Source of the DNA: Streptomyces erythrochromogenes
GTDB lineage: Bacteria; Actinomycetota; Actinomycetes; Streptomycetales; Streptomycetaceae
Assembly: GCF_036170895.1 (NCBI RefSeq)
Contig: NZ_CP108036.1
Coordinates: forward strand, 496,001-560,000
Direction of reading: 5' to 3'
Length of the DNA stretch: 64,000 nucleotides
The position numbers and the translations under genes were made by a program. The notes beneath the pieces are model-generated. The model made no database searches. It was given only the letters and a program-made list of their open reading frames with translations, and was not told the DNA's origin. Shown here piece by piece: positions 33,401 through 41,276 of this stretch (its first letter is position 1; the number at the start of each line of letters is the position of its first letter).

Positions 33401-35319
33401 TCGACGCGGTTGGCGCTCCAGTCGGACCAGAAGACGAGCAGTTCGCCGTCGACGTAGTGGAATCCCATGCGGTGGTGGGAGCCGGTGGGCACGCGCAGGT
33501 CGTGCGTCAGGACCGTCGAGTCGGCGTCGATGACGCGGACCTGGGCCGCGTTGGCGACGATCAGGTACGGCCAGGCCTCGACGACGGTGAGGCCGTGCCG
33601 GTCCTTGCCGGGGGTCAGTTCGGCGACGGCGCTCTCCCAGGCGGGCCAGGCCAGTTCCTCGAAGAGGCCGCCCCGCAGGGTGCGGGCGAGGGTTTCCCCG
33701 AGGTCGGCGGCGGCTGCGGCGGCGACCTCCTCGGGGGCGAGCACCAGGGCCTCGACGGGCAGCCAGGTCAGCCGCTCGATGGCGTCGGGCACGCCGGGCA
33801 GGCCGGCGGCGACGGAGGCGCGGGCGACCTCGACCATCCACTCGGTCAGGAGCGGGCGCGCGCCGGGCGAGGCGGCGACGTGGCGGACGATGTCGGCGCC
33901 GCCGCTGCCCAGGCCGTTCAGCGCCCGGCGGAATGCGGGCTGGAAGCGGGGGTCCGCGGCGACGGCGGACAGGTCGCGGCGCTCGTCGCGGGCGGCCCAG
34001 TCCGACAGGTTGAGCGAGTCGTGCCGGTGCCGCGCCCCGTCTTCCCGAGGGTCGACGACCGGGACGTCGAGGGTGAGCAGCAGGTCGAGGAGGTCGGCGT
34101 CCTGGACGCCGATCTGCAGGCCGGCCTCGCGCCCGGGCCGGTCGAGTTCGGCCCGCAGCTGCGGGGCGCAGCGCTCGACGATGTCGAGGAGCGCCGGGTG
34201 CGTGGGGCGGCGGCCCCAGCCGGAGTGGCGGGCGGTGTGGAAGCGCTCGAGCCAGCCGGCGGTGCCGTCGGCGCAGCGCTCTTCGTCGGGCAGGTTGCCG
34301 TCGGCCAGTGCGGCGGTGGCGCCAGACTCCTCCAGGACCTCCAGCCACAGGTCGGTGAGGTCGGTGTCTCCGCCGGGCGGGGTCAGTCCGAGGAGGGTGC
34401 CGCGCACGGCGGGGACGCGGAGGGCGAGCGCGACGAGGGCGCCGCGGTGGGCCTTCCACCAGCCGAGCGCGGCGCGCAGGGTGGCGGGCAGGGGCAGCAG
34501 TTCGGCGAGGTAGTCCTGCTCGGGTTCGGTGCCGGTCAGGCCGGCGGCGCGGGCGAGGCGGCGCAGCTCGACGGCGGCCTGGGCGGAGGGCGGCAGTCCG
34601 CCCGCGGTGCGGCGTACGCACAGGCGGCGGAAGCGCTCGTAGGCCTCGGCGGGGCTGACGCGGACCGCCAGGGCCTTGCCGTAGCCGGCGAGCACCTTCA
34701 CCGGCAGGGCGCCGGCCAGCGCGAATTCGAGGAAGACGGAGTCGAGGCGGTCCTCGTCGACGGCCAGGCCGTGCTGGGCCTCGGCGGTGCGGGCTCGGCC
34801 GAACAGCTGGGCGGCGTAGGTGGTGTTCTCGACGGCGAGGAAGATGCGCGCGGCCTGCTCGTGGAAGAGGGGCAGGAAGTGCGGCACGGAGGCGGCGAGG
34901 CGGTCGGCCAGTTCGGTGCACGCGTCGAGCGCGGCCTTGGGCTTGGTCTTGGCCTGGCGGGCGATCCGGTCGAGCTCGGGGACGACGGCGAGGGCGTGGT
35001 GGCCGTCCTCGGGGTGGTGCACGAGGACCCATTCGGGGAAGCCGAGTGCCTGGCGGCGGCTCAGGCCGACGACGGGCGGCTCGCCCTCCTCGCATACGAG
35101 GCCGAGGAAGCCGGCGGCGAGGTCCTCGGCCGCTCCGAGTTCGGCGGCGGCGAGCCGGACGACGACGCGGTCCTCGTCGAGGCCCGGGTGCCGGTAGGTG
35201 CGGGCGGTCAGGTCGACGGCGCCGGCTCCCGCGCCGGTGGTGCCGTTCGGGAGGACGGCGCCGGCCTGCAGCAGCAGTTCGTTCTCGGTCGCCGCGGTGT
35301 CTCTCAGGTTCTTGCTCAT
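30403..35319 (-). CDS. very large conserved protein of the MoxR/DUF4132 operon
   Basis: A 1638-aa soluble protein, coupled to the upstream DUF4132-type gene by an ATGA overlap. I recognise no catalytic motif. The N-terminal 650 residues look helical. The middle (about 650-850) has repeated beta strands with Trp/Tyr-rich turns (AWPYLIVANAAQVRVIDAD, ELLVFWSDWSANRVEGYWH, NRNYWSLRSDHLSVPLPGG), suggesting a propeller-like domain. The C-terminal 600 residues are again mixed, ending with a basic tail (ELKVKRTRARRR). Such giants accompany DUF4132 genes in Streptomyces and are sometimes called DNA-binding without evidence that I can see. It is a plausible substrate or scaffold of the MoxR/VWA machine. 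Confidence 0.8.
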   Translation of the reverse strand: MSKNLRDTAATENELLLQAGAVLPNGTTGAGAGAVDLTARTYRHPGLDEDRVVVRLAAAELGAAEDLAAGFLGLVCEEGEPPVVGLSRRQALGFPEWVLVHHPEDGHHALAVVPELDRIARQAKTKPKAALDACTELADRLAASVPHFLPLFHEQAARIFLAVENTTYAAQLFGRARTAEAQHGLAVDEDRLDSVFLEFALAGALPVKVLAGYGKALAVRVSPAEAYERFRRLCVRRTAGGLPPSAQAAVELRRLARAAGLTGTEPEQDYLAELLPLPATLRAALGWWKAHRGALVALALRVPAVRGTLLGLTPPGGDTDLTDLWLEVLEESGATAALADGNLPDEERCADGTAGWLERFHTARHSGWGRRPTHPALLDIVERCAPQLRAELDRPGREAGLQIGVQDADLLDLLLTLDVPVVDPREDGARHRHDSLNLSDWAARDERRDLSAVAADPRFQPAFRRALNGLGSGGADIVRHVAASPGARPLLTEWMVEVARASVAAGLPGVPDAIERLTWLPVEALVLAPEEVAAAAAADLGETLARTLRGGLFEELAWPAWESAVAELTPGKDRHGLTVVEAWPYLIVANAAQVRVIDADSTVLTHDLRVPTGSHHRMGFHYVDGELLVFWSDWSANRVEGYWHSSPGTVFTLDTNRNYWSLRSDHLSVPLPGGGRTTGGGVLHRGDTRLPDERPVVSDGTSYWVWQRRDHDNENGWLEYDPVGAAHGRFSLPAFFADALKEYNGKASTGYSNWLLPAPAVDGSVLGAPVDGLLGWRTARLPGNGWVGTDTGGRTVTVPEGREMPVAALTFPGDDRPRALSHRWRELSLSDPEGVVTAQTRNDRHDTPFSTGSVDLPPLSHWYALRPRDPEGSAALRTADRETVGALLKAAAAAPKVTDLPDVVSAALPRVTDPKLIGGIVEVLRFALTQQKALDGISARLDADTAPEEDREPGPADELLGAALNGLLDYAHYRYNGDSDGTHRTLSLLGAARAETDTAGVPGLLHFDTPALPYYSFTWTPLFDQPAAAAYRAVAATTTDEQREAVLTLLAQVDALGMASAQGSADNWRQVEVHLGQTHLTGPDGLDRNLYHRSLLPLGGGAVLAVTEHGTSVPDGHEFGGLLHDPTGRFTVPGPYTVRRATPLGDPERGPGWLTAFLGAAAEHGPVPFRPEAAEEFSRLTGVSGALARLVVAGLPHIDSYDRNFLPAEVRTALGVKATDAAYARDELKALAAELRRAVVAALLPADPARLWSEGPDVAAAAEVWNRRVGRRTPVPDWLATEAARAVRGGWPAHRVLAALLDPASSHELSVDVPWIVKGDHVEPAVAVTGPFNAQVLTATLAMSAWLAHRLPAGDPVRAVLPPALTAVRQRLAAPELLLEIAHYTSLPNFRKVAGTPSETGEGYERYGAVVMATHDDQPKPAVRTALLDSTGSDPYLPALRGDDQQPSGAETALRTAHDPGFAALLADPGAPAAGETDAAGTWWPQDPSRSVPELVEEVRAEHGLGADAAALYLALLAMPDPTDRNTARWTGWKPARLKAARAELAATDLVVSADRSRAGRSLFLPGGWADMASPALPVEQWKLPMYGLTPGGRPLLGVLAPAEPAAELYRRAWQRVREGDVPRFQELKVKRTRARRR

Positions 35320-36188
35320 GCGTCCCCGCCCTCCTCGATCTTGCGCCCGGCGTACAGTGCCGCGGCCATTCGCATTCCTTCGGACCAGGCCACCGGTCCG
35401 ACCTTCGTCAGCGGTACCGCCCGGCCGTCCTCGTCGTGCCAGCTCAGGGCGCCGGTGGTGGTCTCGTCGTCGTAGTAGGGCTCGCCGATCCACACCGACG
35501 CCTCCGTGCCGGAGCCGGCTCCGGTGTCGCGGACCTTGCAGGTGGCGTAGCCGCCGGAGACCCGGTAGCCGAGGGCGGTCGCGCGGGCGGCGAGGCCGAA
35601 GCGGGTGGGGAAGACCCCGCCCGCGTAGTCGCGGACCTCGGTGGCGGTGGCGGAGACCTCGTCGGGCTTGCGCCAGGTGGCGCGGTGGATCTGCTCGACC
35701 TGCTGCACGATGCCCAGCTCGGCCGCGAACTCCCGTACGTCGTCCAGGTCGGGCAGCAGTACGGGGTGGGGCAGGGTCACCGTGCGCGGGGAGAGCCGTA
35801 CGGTCTCGCCGTCGAGGTTGACCACCTTCAGCTCGCCGGACGTGGTGGCGTCCCGCAGGAAGCCCACCTCGCCGGGGTCGTCGCCGACGACGGCCAGGTC
35901 GCGCAGGGCGTTCTGCCAGGCCTCGTCGGGCCAGACCCGGGCGAGCAGTTCGGTCGGCACGGGCAGCGAGGACACCATCCAGGCGTCGACCTGGGCGACG
36001 CAGGCCGCCGCGTGCCGGTCGAGCCATTCGGCGAGCCGGCGCAGCCGGTCCACCTCGGGATGGTCCTTAAGCGCCTTGGGCAGCGTCTTCAACTGCCGTC
36101 CCGCTGCTCGGCCGGTGACGGACCTCGCCGCCACCCGCCCTTCCACCAGGGCGATCTCGTACCCCTCGCCCGCCGCCAGCCATGCCAT
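35316..36188 (-). CDS. DUF4132-type protein, first gene of the MoxR operon
   Basis: A 290-aa protein. Residues 28-75 (RQLKTLPKALKDHPEVDRLRRLAEWLDRH) match the core of DUF4132, in which a Lys/Leu-rich helix pair follows a GK/RxLKxLPKALK signature; a C-terminal half with LGYRVSGGYATCKVRD and PVAWSEGMRMAAALYAGRKI completes it. E. coli MolR and YehI bear DUF4132 in much longer chains; here it stands alone and the rest may be supplied by the neighbouring 1638-aa protein. ATG 36188 has GGAGGGG upstream at good spacing. Transcription should begin in the 204-base gap shared with the divergent HNH gene. Confidence 0.8.
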   Translation of the reverse strand: MAWLAAGEGYEIALVEGRVAARSVTGRAAGRQLKTLPKALKDHPEVDRLRRLAEWLDRHAAACVAQVDAWMVSSLPVPTELLARVWPDEAWQNALRDLAVVGDDPGEVGFLRDATTSGELKVVNLDGETVRLSPRTVTLPHPVLLPDLDDVREFAAELGIVQQVEQIHRATWRKPDEVSATATEVRDYAGGVFPTRFGLAARATALGYRVSGGYATCKVRDTGAGSGTEASVWIGEPYYDDETTTGALSWHDEDGRAVPLTKVGPVAWSEGMRMAAALYAGRKIEEGGDA

Positions 36189-36392
36189 CAGACCGTGCCC
36201 CTCCGCCTGTCCCGTACGTGTTTCCGCGCAGCCCTGACAGGGGGGAGCAAACCCCCCCTGAGCTGCGGTATGTCGGGAGACTAGCGAGAGCCACTGACAA
36301 CGCCCGCCGGAGGGGCCTGCGTAGGTTGATTGTCCGGTTCTGGGTAGTCTTTCCCGGACAGTGACGGAGCGGTACCGGCTCGGGGTGGGGTT

Positions 36393-37118
36393 ATGGGACG
36401 TCAGATACGTGTACCGGGTGCGCTGGTGGCGGCCCTGCTGCTGGCGGCCGCGGCCGGGTGTTCCGATCCCGAGGGGCCTCGCTCGCCGGGCGGCCAGGAC
36501 CCGAAGCCGCAGCCGTCCGTCTCCCGGGCCGCGCCCCCGGCCGGGGCGCCGGCCGGCGGGGACGTGCTGCCCGGCCTGGTCACCACCGCCGAGGCCCGTA
36601 CCCGGCTGGCCGCGCTGAAGGTGGCTCCGGTGGGCACGATGGCCGGCTACAGCCGGGCCAAGTTCACGCACTGGGCCGAGCAGGGCAACAAGTGCGACAC
36701 CCGCGAGACGGTCCTCAGGCGGGACGGCGCCGAGGTGAAGCAGGACGGCGAGTGCCGGGCCGTGTCCGGCACCTGGAAGAGCCTGTACGACGGGGTGGCC
36801 GTCACCGACGCCGCCAAGATGGACATCGACCACATCGTGCCGCTCGCCGAAGGGTGGCGCTCCGGCGCGTCCGGCTGGGACGCCGCCCGGCGCAAGGCCT
36901 TCGCCAACGACCTGACCCATCCCCAGCTGCTCGCGGTCACCGCGTCCTCCAACCGGTCGAAGGGCGATCAGAGCCCCGACCTGTGGCAGCCGCCGGACCG
37001 TTCGAGCTGGTGCCAGTACGGACGGGCCTGGACCACCGTCAAATCCGTCTACGAGCTGACCGTCACCGAACCGGAGAAGAAGATGCTCACCACGATGCTG
37101 GACACCTGCACCTCATGA
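36393..37118 (+). CDS. HNH nuclease-domain lipoprotein
   Basis: A 241-aa lipoprotein: signal peptide with AAAAGC lipobox (Cys23), a Pro-rich linker, and a GmrSD C-terminal/DUF1524-like HNH domain. The core reads MDIDHIVPLAEGWRSGASGWD (His of the HNH about 149), then FANDLTHPQLLAVTASSNRSKGDQSPDLW with the Asn, and two Cys pairs suited to an exported protein. Secreted Streptomyces nucleases of this type degrade extracellular DNA; membrane anchoring places it at the cell surface. GGGG upstream of the ATG gives a modest ribosome site. The stop overlaps the start of a 93-aa gene (ATGA). Confidence 0.88.
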   Translation: MGRQIRVPGALVAALLLAAAAGCSDPEGPRSPGGQDPKPQPSVSRAAPPAGAPAGGDVLPGLVTTAEARTRLAALKVAPVGTMAGYSRAKFTHWAEQGNKCDTRETVLRRDGAEVKQDGECRAVSGTWKSLYDGVAVTDAAKMDIDHIVPLAEGWRSGASGWDAARRKAFANDLTHPQLLAVTASSNRSKGDQSPDLWQPPDRSSWCQYGRAWTTVKSVYELTVTEPEKKMLTTMLDTCTS

Positions 37119-37396
37119 CCGGGGCGGACCAGTGGCAGGACGAGGTGCTCGCCGGCCCGGGCGGCGCCATGACCGACGAGGTCGGCGTCATCACCGGCCC
37201 GCTCACCCTGCGCACCACCGCGACGGTCGACGGGCTGGTCCGGTTCGACGTCCAGTACCAGGACGCCGACGAGTGGTACACGCTCACGGGCAGCCCCAGG
37301 CCCCACCACGGCGCCCCGGCCGCCCTGCACGCGGCGGCCCTCGCCGCGATCCGCGCGGGCGGCGCGGCCGAAGCCCCCGGCGGCGGCCCCGCCTGA
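37115..37396 (+). CDS. small protein coupled to the HNH nuclease gene
   Basis: A 93-aa acidic protein without signal peptide, starting at an ATG that overlaps the nuclease stop. The sequence alternates short strands (VGVITGPLTLRTTATVDGLVRFDVQYQDADEWYTLTGSP) with one C-terminal helix. I do not recognise a family. Coupling to a nuclease raises the question of a cognate inhibitor, but being cytoplasmic while the nuclease is exported makes that only a guess. It is convergent with the propeller gene at a 6-base gap. Confidence 0.65.
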   Translation: MTGADQWQDEVLAGPGGAMTDEVGVITGPLTLRTTATVDGLVRFDVQYQDADEWYTLTGSPRPHHGAPAALHAAALAAIRAGGAAEAPGGGPA

Positions 37397-37402
37397 GCCG
37401 GG

Positions 37403-38527
37403 TCAGAGCACGGCGATGCCCAGGGGGCGGGTGCCCGCGGGGAGTCGGCGGGCCGTTCCGGTGTCCAGGTCGACGACCGTGATGCCGTTCCAGTGGCCGT
37501 CGCGGGTGTAGCCGCCCGTGACGTACGCGGTCCGGCCGTCCCGGGAGACGGCGACGTCCTCGTGCGGGCCCTCCAGCGGGACGAGCCGCTCGGTGCCGTC
37601 CGGGGACCGGACCGTCAGCGACGGGCCCCTGCCGTCACCCGGCCGGACCGCCCCGGTACCGACCACCAGGAGCCGGCCGTCGGACGTGAGGGCGACCCCG
37701 TGCTGGTGGGTGTCGGCGGTCATCGGCTCGACCGCGGTGCGCCCGGTGCGCGGATCGACCACCGCGAGCCGTTCGCCCTCGAACGGCAGCAGCAGCTTCC
37801 CGTCGGACGGGCGTACGGCCGCGTAGTGCGGCTTGAGCCACGAGCCGAGGCCGCCCTCGGTGCCGTAGGGGGCCACCTCGATGCGGCGGGTGCTCAGCGG
37901 TCCGGCCGCCACGACGGTGACGTCGAAGGAGTCGTGCCCGGTGACGTACACCTCGGCGCCGTCCCGCGAGACGTCCACGTCGAAGGGGCGCCTGCCCACC
38001 GGTACGACGGCGGTGACCTCTCGGCTCGCCGTGTCGAGGACCTCCAGGACGCCGGTGGTGCCGGGGACGTTGACCCCGACGTACGCGCGTGCGCCGTCCG
38101 GCGAGAGGGCGATGCCCATGCCGCCGCCGCGGTACTCGCCGTCGGCGACCGGGCCGGTCGCGGTGCGGTACGGGATGCGCGCCACCCGCACGCGGGTGCG
38201 GGTGTCGACGACGGCGACGCCCTCGGCCGTGGCCACCCACGCCCGGCCGTCCGCGCCGACGGCCAGTGCGTACGGGGCCCGGCCCACGGCGACCGAGGCG
38301 ACCGCGCCGCGCTCGGGGTCCACGAAGGTGACCGTGTCACCGCCGAAGTCCGCGGTCAGGAGCAGACCCTGCGGGGTCGGAGCGGTGGCCGGCAGCGGTG
38401 AGGCCGCGGACGGCGCCGGCGCCGCGCCCGGTGCGGACGGCGCCGCGTCCTGGGCGCAGGCCGCGAGCAGTGTTGCGGCGGCGAGCGCCACGAGGACGGT
38501 ACGGGTGCCCCGCGCCCGGCGGTTCAC
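37403..38527 (-). CDS. YncE-like beta-propeller lipoprotein
   Basis: A 374-aa lipoprotein with lipobox LLAAC (Cys24), a Pro/Ala linker and about seven propeller blades. Blade marks recur as VDPERGAVASVAVGRAPYALAVGADGRAWVA, LDTASREVTAVVPVGRRPFDVDVSRDGAEVYV and VVDPRTGRTAVEPM. YncE/PQQ-type propellers at the surface bind proteins or DNA or act as scaffolds; no enzymatic residues are visible. The start overlaps the upstream ankyrin stop by ATGA, so the two form an operon. Confidence 0.85.
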   Translation of the reverse strand: MNRRARGTRTVLVALAAATLLAACAQDAAPSAPGAAPAPSAASPLPATAPTPQGLLLTADFGGDTVTFVDPERGAVASVAVGRAPYALAVGADGRAWVATAEGVAVVDTRTRVRVARIPYRTATGPVADGEYRGGGMGIALSPDGARAYVGVNVPGTTGVLEVLDTASREVTAVVPVGRRPFDVDVSRDGAEVYVTGHDSFDVTVVAAGPLSTRRIEVAPYGTEGGLGSWLKPHYAAVRPSDGKLLLPFEGERLAVVDPRTGRTAVEPMTADTHQHGVALTSDGRLLVVGTGAVRPGDGRGPSLTVRSPDGTERLVPLEGPHEDVAVSRDGRTAYVTGGYTRDGHWNGITVVDLDTGTARRLPAGTRPLGIAVL

Positions 38528-39141
38528 CGGTCCGCCCCGGGCTGCGCCCCGGCCGCGCGCAGGATCCGCGCCATGCCCTCGAAGCCCCGGCGGGCGGCGT
38601 GCTCGTACGGGGTCACGCCGTCGTGGTCGGCGAGCAGCGGATCGGCGCCCGCGGCGAGGAGGATCCGGGCGACTTCTTCGTGGCGCGGGCCGCCGTCGCC
38701 GAGGATCACGGCCTCCAGCAGGGCGGTCCAGCCGAGCCGGTTGACGTGGTCGACGTCGGTTGCGGTCTCCTCCAGGACGGCGCGCACGTACGCGGTATGG
38801 CCGCGCTCGGCGGCCGGGACGAGGGAGATCCCGCCGAAGCGGTTGACCTGTTCCAGGTCGGGTCCGGCGGGCAGCAGCAGGCGCATCATCCGCACGCTGC
38901 CGGTGACGCCGGTGACCAGCCAGGGGCTGTCCTCGCGGGAGTCCGGGGCGTTGGGGTCGGCTCCGGCGGCGACCAGCAGCCCGGCCGCGGCCAGGTGGTC
39001 GCCGAGCGCGGCGAGCAGCAGCGGTGTGCGCAGCTGCTCGTCGCGGGCCTCCACGGCGGCGCCCGCGGCGAGCGCCGCGCCCACCGCGGCCGCGTCGCCG
39101 CGGCGGGCCGCGTCGAGGAGGTGTCGGTCGTGCGCGTTCAT
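38524..39141 (-). CDS. ankyrin-repeat protein
   Basis: A 205-aa cytoplasmic protein made of about five ankyrin repeats: AARRGDAAAVGAALAAGAAVEARDEQLRTPLLLAALGDHLAAAGLLVAAGADPN in the first two, and DGVTPYEHAARRGFEGMARILRAAGA at the end. The third unit is degenerate. Ankyrin repeats mediate protein binding; the partner is unknown. It is coupled by ATGA to an exported propeller, which is unusual because the products would lie on opposite sides of the membrane. The start at 39141 gives a whole first repeat. Confidence 0.85.
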   Translation of the reverse strand: MNAHDRHLLDAARRGDAAAVGAALAAGAAVEARDEQLRTPLLLAALGDHLAAAGLLVAAGADPNAPDSREDSPWLVTGVTGSVRMMRLLLPAGPDLEQVNRFGGISLVPAAERGHTAYVRAVLEETATDVDHVNRLGWTALLEAVILGDGGPRHEEVARILLAAGADPLLADHDGVTPYEHAARRGFEGMARILRAAGAQPGADR

Positions 39142-39224
39142 GGTGTCCCTCTCGGCTCCGGGGCGGGGAGGGCCGCGTACGCCCTCCCGCTCCCCCGGTC
39201 CATGCTCGCCCGGCCGCTGCCCGC

Positions 39225-39281
39225 GTCCGGTCCGCCCGGCGGACGGAGCCGTCGGGCGGACCGGACGACCCCGGGGTCGTC
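39225..39281. terminator. adjacent hairpin and palindrome upstream of the ankyrin gene
   Basis: GTCCGGTCCGCCCG (39225-39238) pairs with its complement (39253-39266) over 14 bp, and the 18-base palindrome GACGACCCCGGGGTCGTC (39264-39281) overlaps the second arm, so the two structures are mutually exclusive in part. They follow the GNAT stop at 39303 on the minus strand and probably terminate it before the ankyrin gene. Confidence 0.7.
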
Positions 39282-39302
39282 CGATCGGCTGATGCGGGAG
39301 CC

Positions 39303-39836
39303 CTAGCCCTCGTACTCCGTGAGGTCGATGCCGTGGATCTCCACGGCGTGTCCGTGGCGGGGGTCGGTGGTCTCGCGTTCGCGCACCATGTCCAGCTTGC
39401 GGATCACGTTCTCGGAGGCGGTGTCGCCGAGGCGGCTGACGGCGACGACGCGGTCCAGCCCGCGGTCCTGGAGGGCGAATTCCAAGGTGGCGTGGGCGGC
39501 TTCGGAGGCGTAGCCCTGGCCCCAGTACTGCCGGCCGAGCAGCCAGCTGATCTGCACGTCGGCCCGGGCGTCCGGCAGGTCCTCGAGGACCGAGAGGCCG
39601 ACGGCCCCGATGAGCTCGCCGGAGCCGAGGAGCTCGACGGCGAAGAGCCCGAAGCCCTCCTCGTCCCACTCCTCCTCCCAGCGCTCGATCGCCTCGGCCG
39701 TCTCGTCGAGACCGAGGGTGGAGCCGTCGCCGATCCAGCGCATCACCTCGGGGTCGGCGTGGATCTCCGAAAGGGGGACGAGGTCGTCGTCGGTCCAGAG
39801 GCGGAGGAGGAGGCGGGGGGTACGGATCTCGGTCAT
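39303..39836 (-). CDS. RimJ/RimL-type GNAT acetyltransferase
   Basis: A 177-aa GNAT protein of the RimJ/RimL/protein-N-terminal acetyltransferase group: opening IRTPRLLLRLWTDDDLVPL, middle LIGAVGLSVLED, acetyl-CoA site ISWLLGRQYWGQGYASEAAHATLEFA (QGYASEA as the Q/RxxGxG/A loop) and VSRLGDTASENVIRKLDMV near the C-terminus. The substrate is unknown. Another ATG three codons upstream (39845) could be the start; the residues between are MWD. It is divergent from the sulfite oxidase-type gene. Confidence 0.88.
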   Translation of the reverse strand: MTEIRTPRLLLRLWTDDDLVPLSEIHADPEVMRWIGDGSTLGLDETAEAIERWEEEWDEEGFGLFAVELLGSGELIGAVGLSVLEDLPDARADVQISWLLGRQYWGQGYASEAAHATLEFALQDRGLDRVVAVSRLGDTASENVIRKLDMVRERETTDPRHGHAVEIHGIDLTEYEG

Positions 39837-39987
39837 GTCCCACATCCTGCCGAAATTCGCCGGACCAGCGGTAATCGGCCGTTGCGGCTGTGTTGCGGGT
39901 TCATGGCCATCCGCCGGGGAAGCTTTCCGCGGTTCGCCCCGGACCCCTACGGTCCGTCGGGAACCACGACCGAGGAGTGACCCTGCC

Positions 39988-41262
39988 ATGCCGCTCGACA
40001 TGTCGGACGAAAGCCACTACGACCGCACGCGCCTGCGGCAGTGGGCCCGCGGCCGCGCCCGCTCCGCCGGAGTGGACCGCCGCGACCTGCTGAAGCTGTT
40101 CGCGGTGGGGGCCGCGGCCGGATCCCTGGGCGTGGCCGGGGGCGGTACGGCCGCTGCCGCCCCGGCCGCGGGGGCGGACGCCGCGCCGGGCATCGTCAAG
40201 CCGCTGCCGCCGGAGCTGTTCACGATCCGCGGGACGAACGCGGAGGCGAACTTCGCCTCGTTCCGGGGCACGGGCCATCTCACCCCGATCGACCGGTTCT
40301 TCGTCCGCAACCACACCTCCACCCCGCGCATCGACGCCGGGACGTGGCGGCTGAAGGTGTGGGGCGACGGGCTCGCGGGCGCCCCGGTGGAGTTCTCGTA
40401 CGAGCGCCTGCGGGCCCTGCGGGCGGTCGAGCGGACGCTGTTCATCGAGTGCGCGGGCAACGGCCGGAGCTTCTACTCCACGCAGCAGGGCCAGCCGGTC
40501 TCCGGCACGGCCTGGACCCTGGGCGCGATCGGTGTCGCCCACTGGCGCGGGGCCCGGCTGTCGGACGTGCTGCGGCTGGCGGGCGTGACCCGGGGCGCGG
40601 TCGACGTCCTGCCGCGCGGGCTGGACGACGAGGTGGTGGCGAACGGGGTGAACCTGGGCCGGGTGCGGCGTCCGCTTCCGGTGACGAAGGCACTGGACGA
40701 CGTGCTGCTCGCCTACGAGATGAACGGGCGCCCGCTGCCGCCCGACCACGGCGGCCCGGTCCGCCTGGTGGTCCCGGACTGGGTGGGGATCTCGTCGATC
40801 AAGTGGGTCGGTGACATCGAGGTGAGCGGCGAGGCGCTGTACTCGCCGTGGAACACCGACATGTACCGGCTGTTCGGGCCGGGGCACCCGGCGGAGGGCA
40901 GCGCCCCGCTCACCCGGCAGACCCTCAAGAGCGCCTTCGAGCTGGAGCTGGGCGCCACCGTTCCCGTGCACCGGACGCGGCTGCTGACGGGCCGTTCGTG
41001 GTCCGCCGCGGCCCCTGTGACCCGTGTCGAGGTCAGTACGGACGGCGGGGGTCACTGGCGGCGTGCCCGGATGCACGACTCCCCGCGGCGGGGCGGCTGG
41101 GTGCGCTGGTCGGTGCCGTGGACGCCGCGGACGACGGGTGCGACCGCGTTGCTGGCCCGGGCGAGCGACGGGGCCGGGCGCACCCAGCCGGAGACGGCGG
41201 TCCACAACACGCAGGGCTATCTCTTCGACGCGGTGGTGCGCCACCCCGTCACGGTGGTCTGA
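39988..41262 (+). CDS. Tat-exported sulfite-oxidase-family molybdoenzyme
   Basis: A 424-aa molybdopterin enzyme. The twin-arginine signal DRRDLLKLFAVG (Arg31-Arg32) lies unusually far in, after a 30-residue basic N-region. The Moco-binding domain follows, with the molybdenum-ligand Cys155 in FIECAGNGRSFY, RFFVRNHTSTP and LPPDHGGPVRLVVPDWVG; the C-terminal Mo-co dimerisation domain has APVTRVEVSTDGGGHW. The fold is that of sulfite oxidase or the related bacterial sulfite dehydrogenases, with no haem domain. GAGGAG upstream of the ATG supports the start. It should oxidise sulfite or a related compound outside the cell; the electron acceptor is not encoded nearby. Confidence 0.92.
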   Translation: MPLDMSDESHYDRTRLRQWARGRARSAGVDRRDLLKLFAVGAAAGSLGVAGGGTAAAAPAAGADAAPGIVKPLPPELFTIRGTNAEANFASFRGTGHLTPIDRFFVRNHTSTPRIDAGTWRLKVWGDGLAGAPVEFSYERLRALRAVERTLFIECAGNGRSFYSTQQGQPVSGTAWTLGAIGVAHWRGARLSDVLRLAGVTRGAVDVLPRGLDDEVVANGVNLGRVRRPLPVTKALDDVLLAYEMNGRPLPPDHGGPVRLVVPDWVGISSIKWVGDIEVSGEALYSPWNTDMYRLFGPGHPAEGSAPLTRQTLKSAFELELGATVPVHRTRLLTGRSWSAAAPVTRVEVSTDGGGHWRRARMHDSPRRGGWVRWSVPWTPRTTGATALLARASDGAGRTQPETAVHNTQGYLFDAVVRHPVTVV

Positions 41263-41276
41263 CCCTCCCCCTGCGC

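Noticed and set aside
30361..35475. Plus-strand open frame of about 1700 codons opposite the 1638-aa gene
   Set aside because: It is a Gly/Val/Arg/Gln-rich shadow created by high third-position GC of the minus-strand gene. It has no domain, signal or ribosome site.
30319..36188. Possible phage or toxin island at the MoxR block
   Set aside because: Base composition and codon use equal the surroundings, and no integrase, tRNA or attachment repeat is visible.
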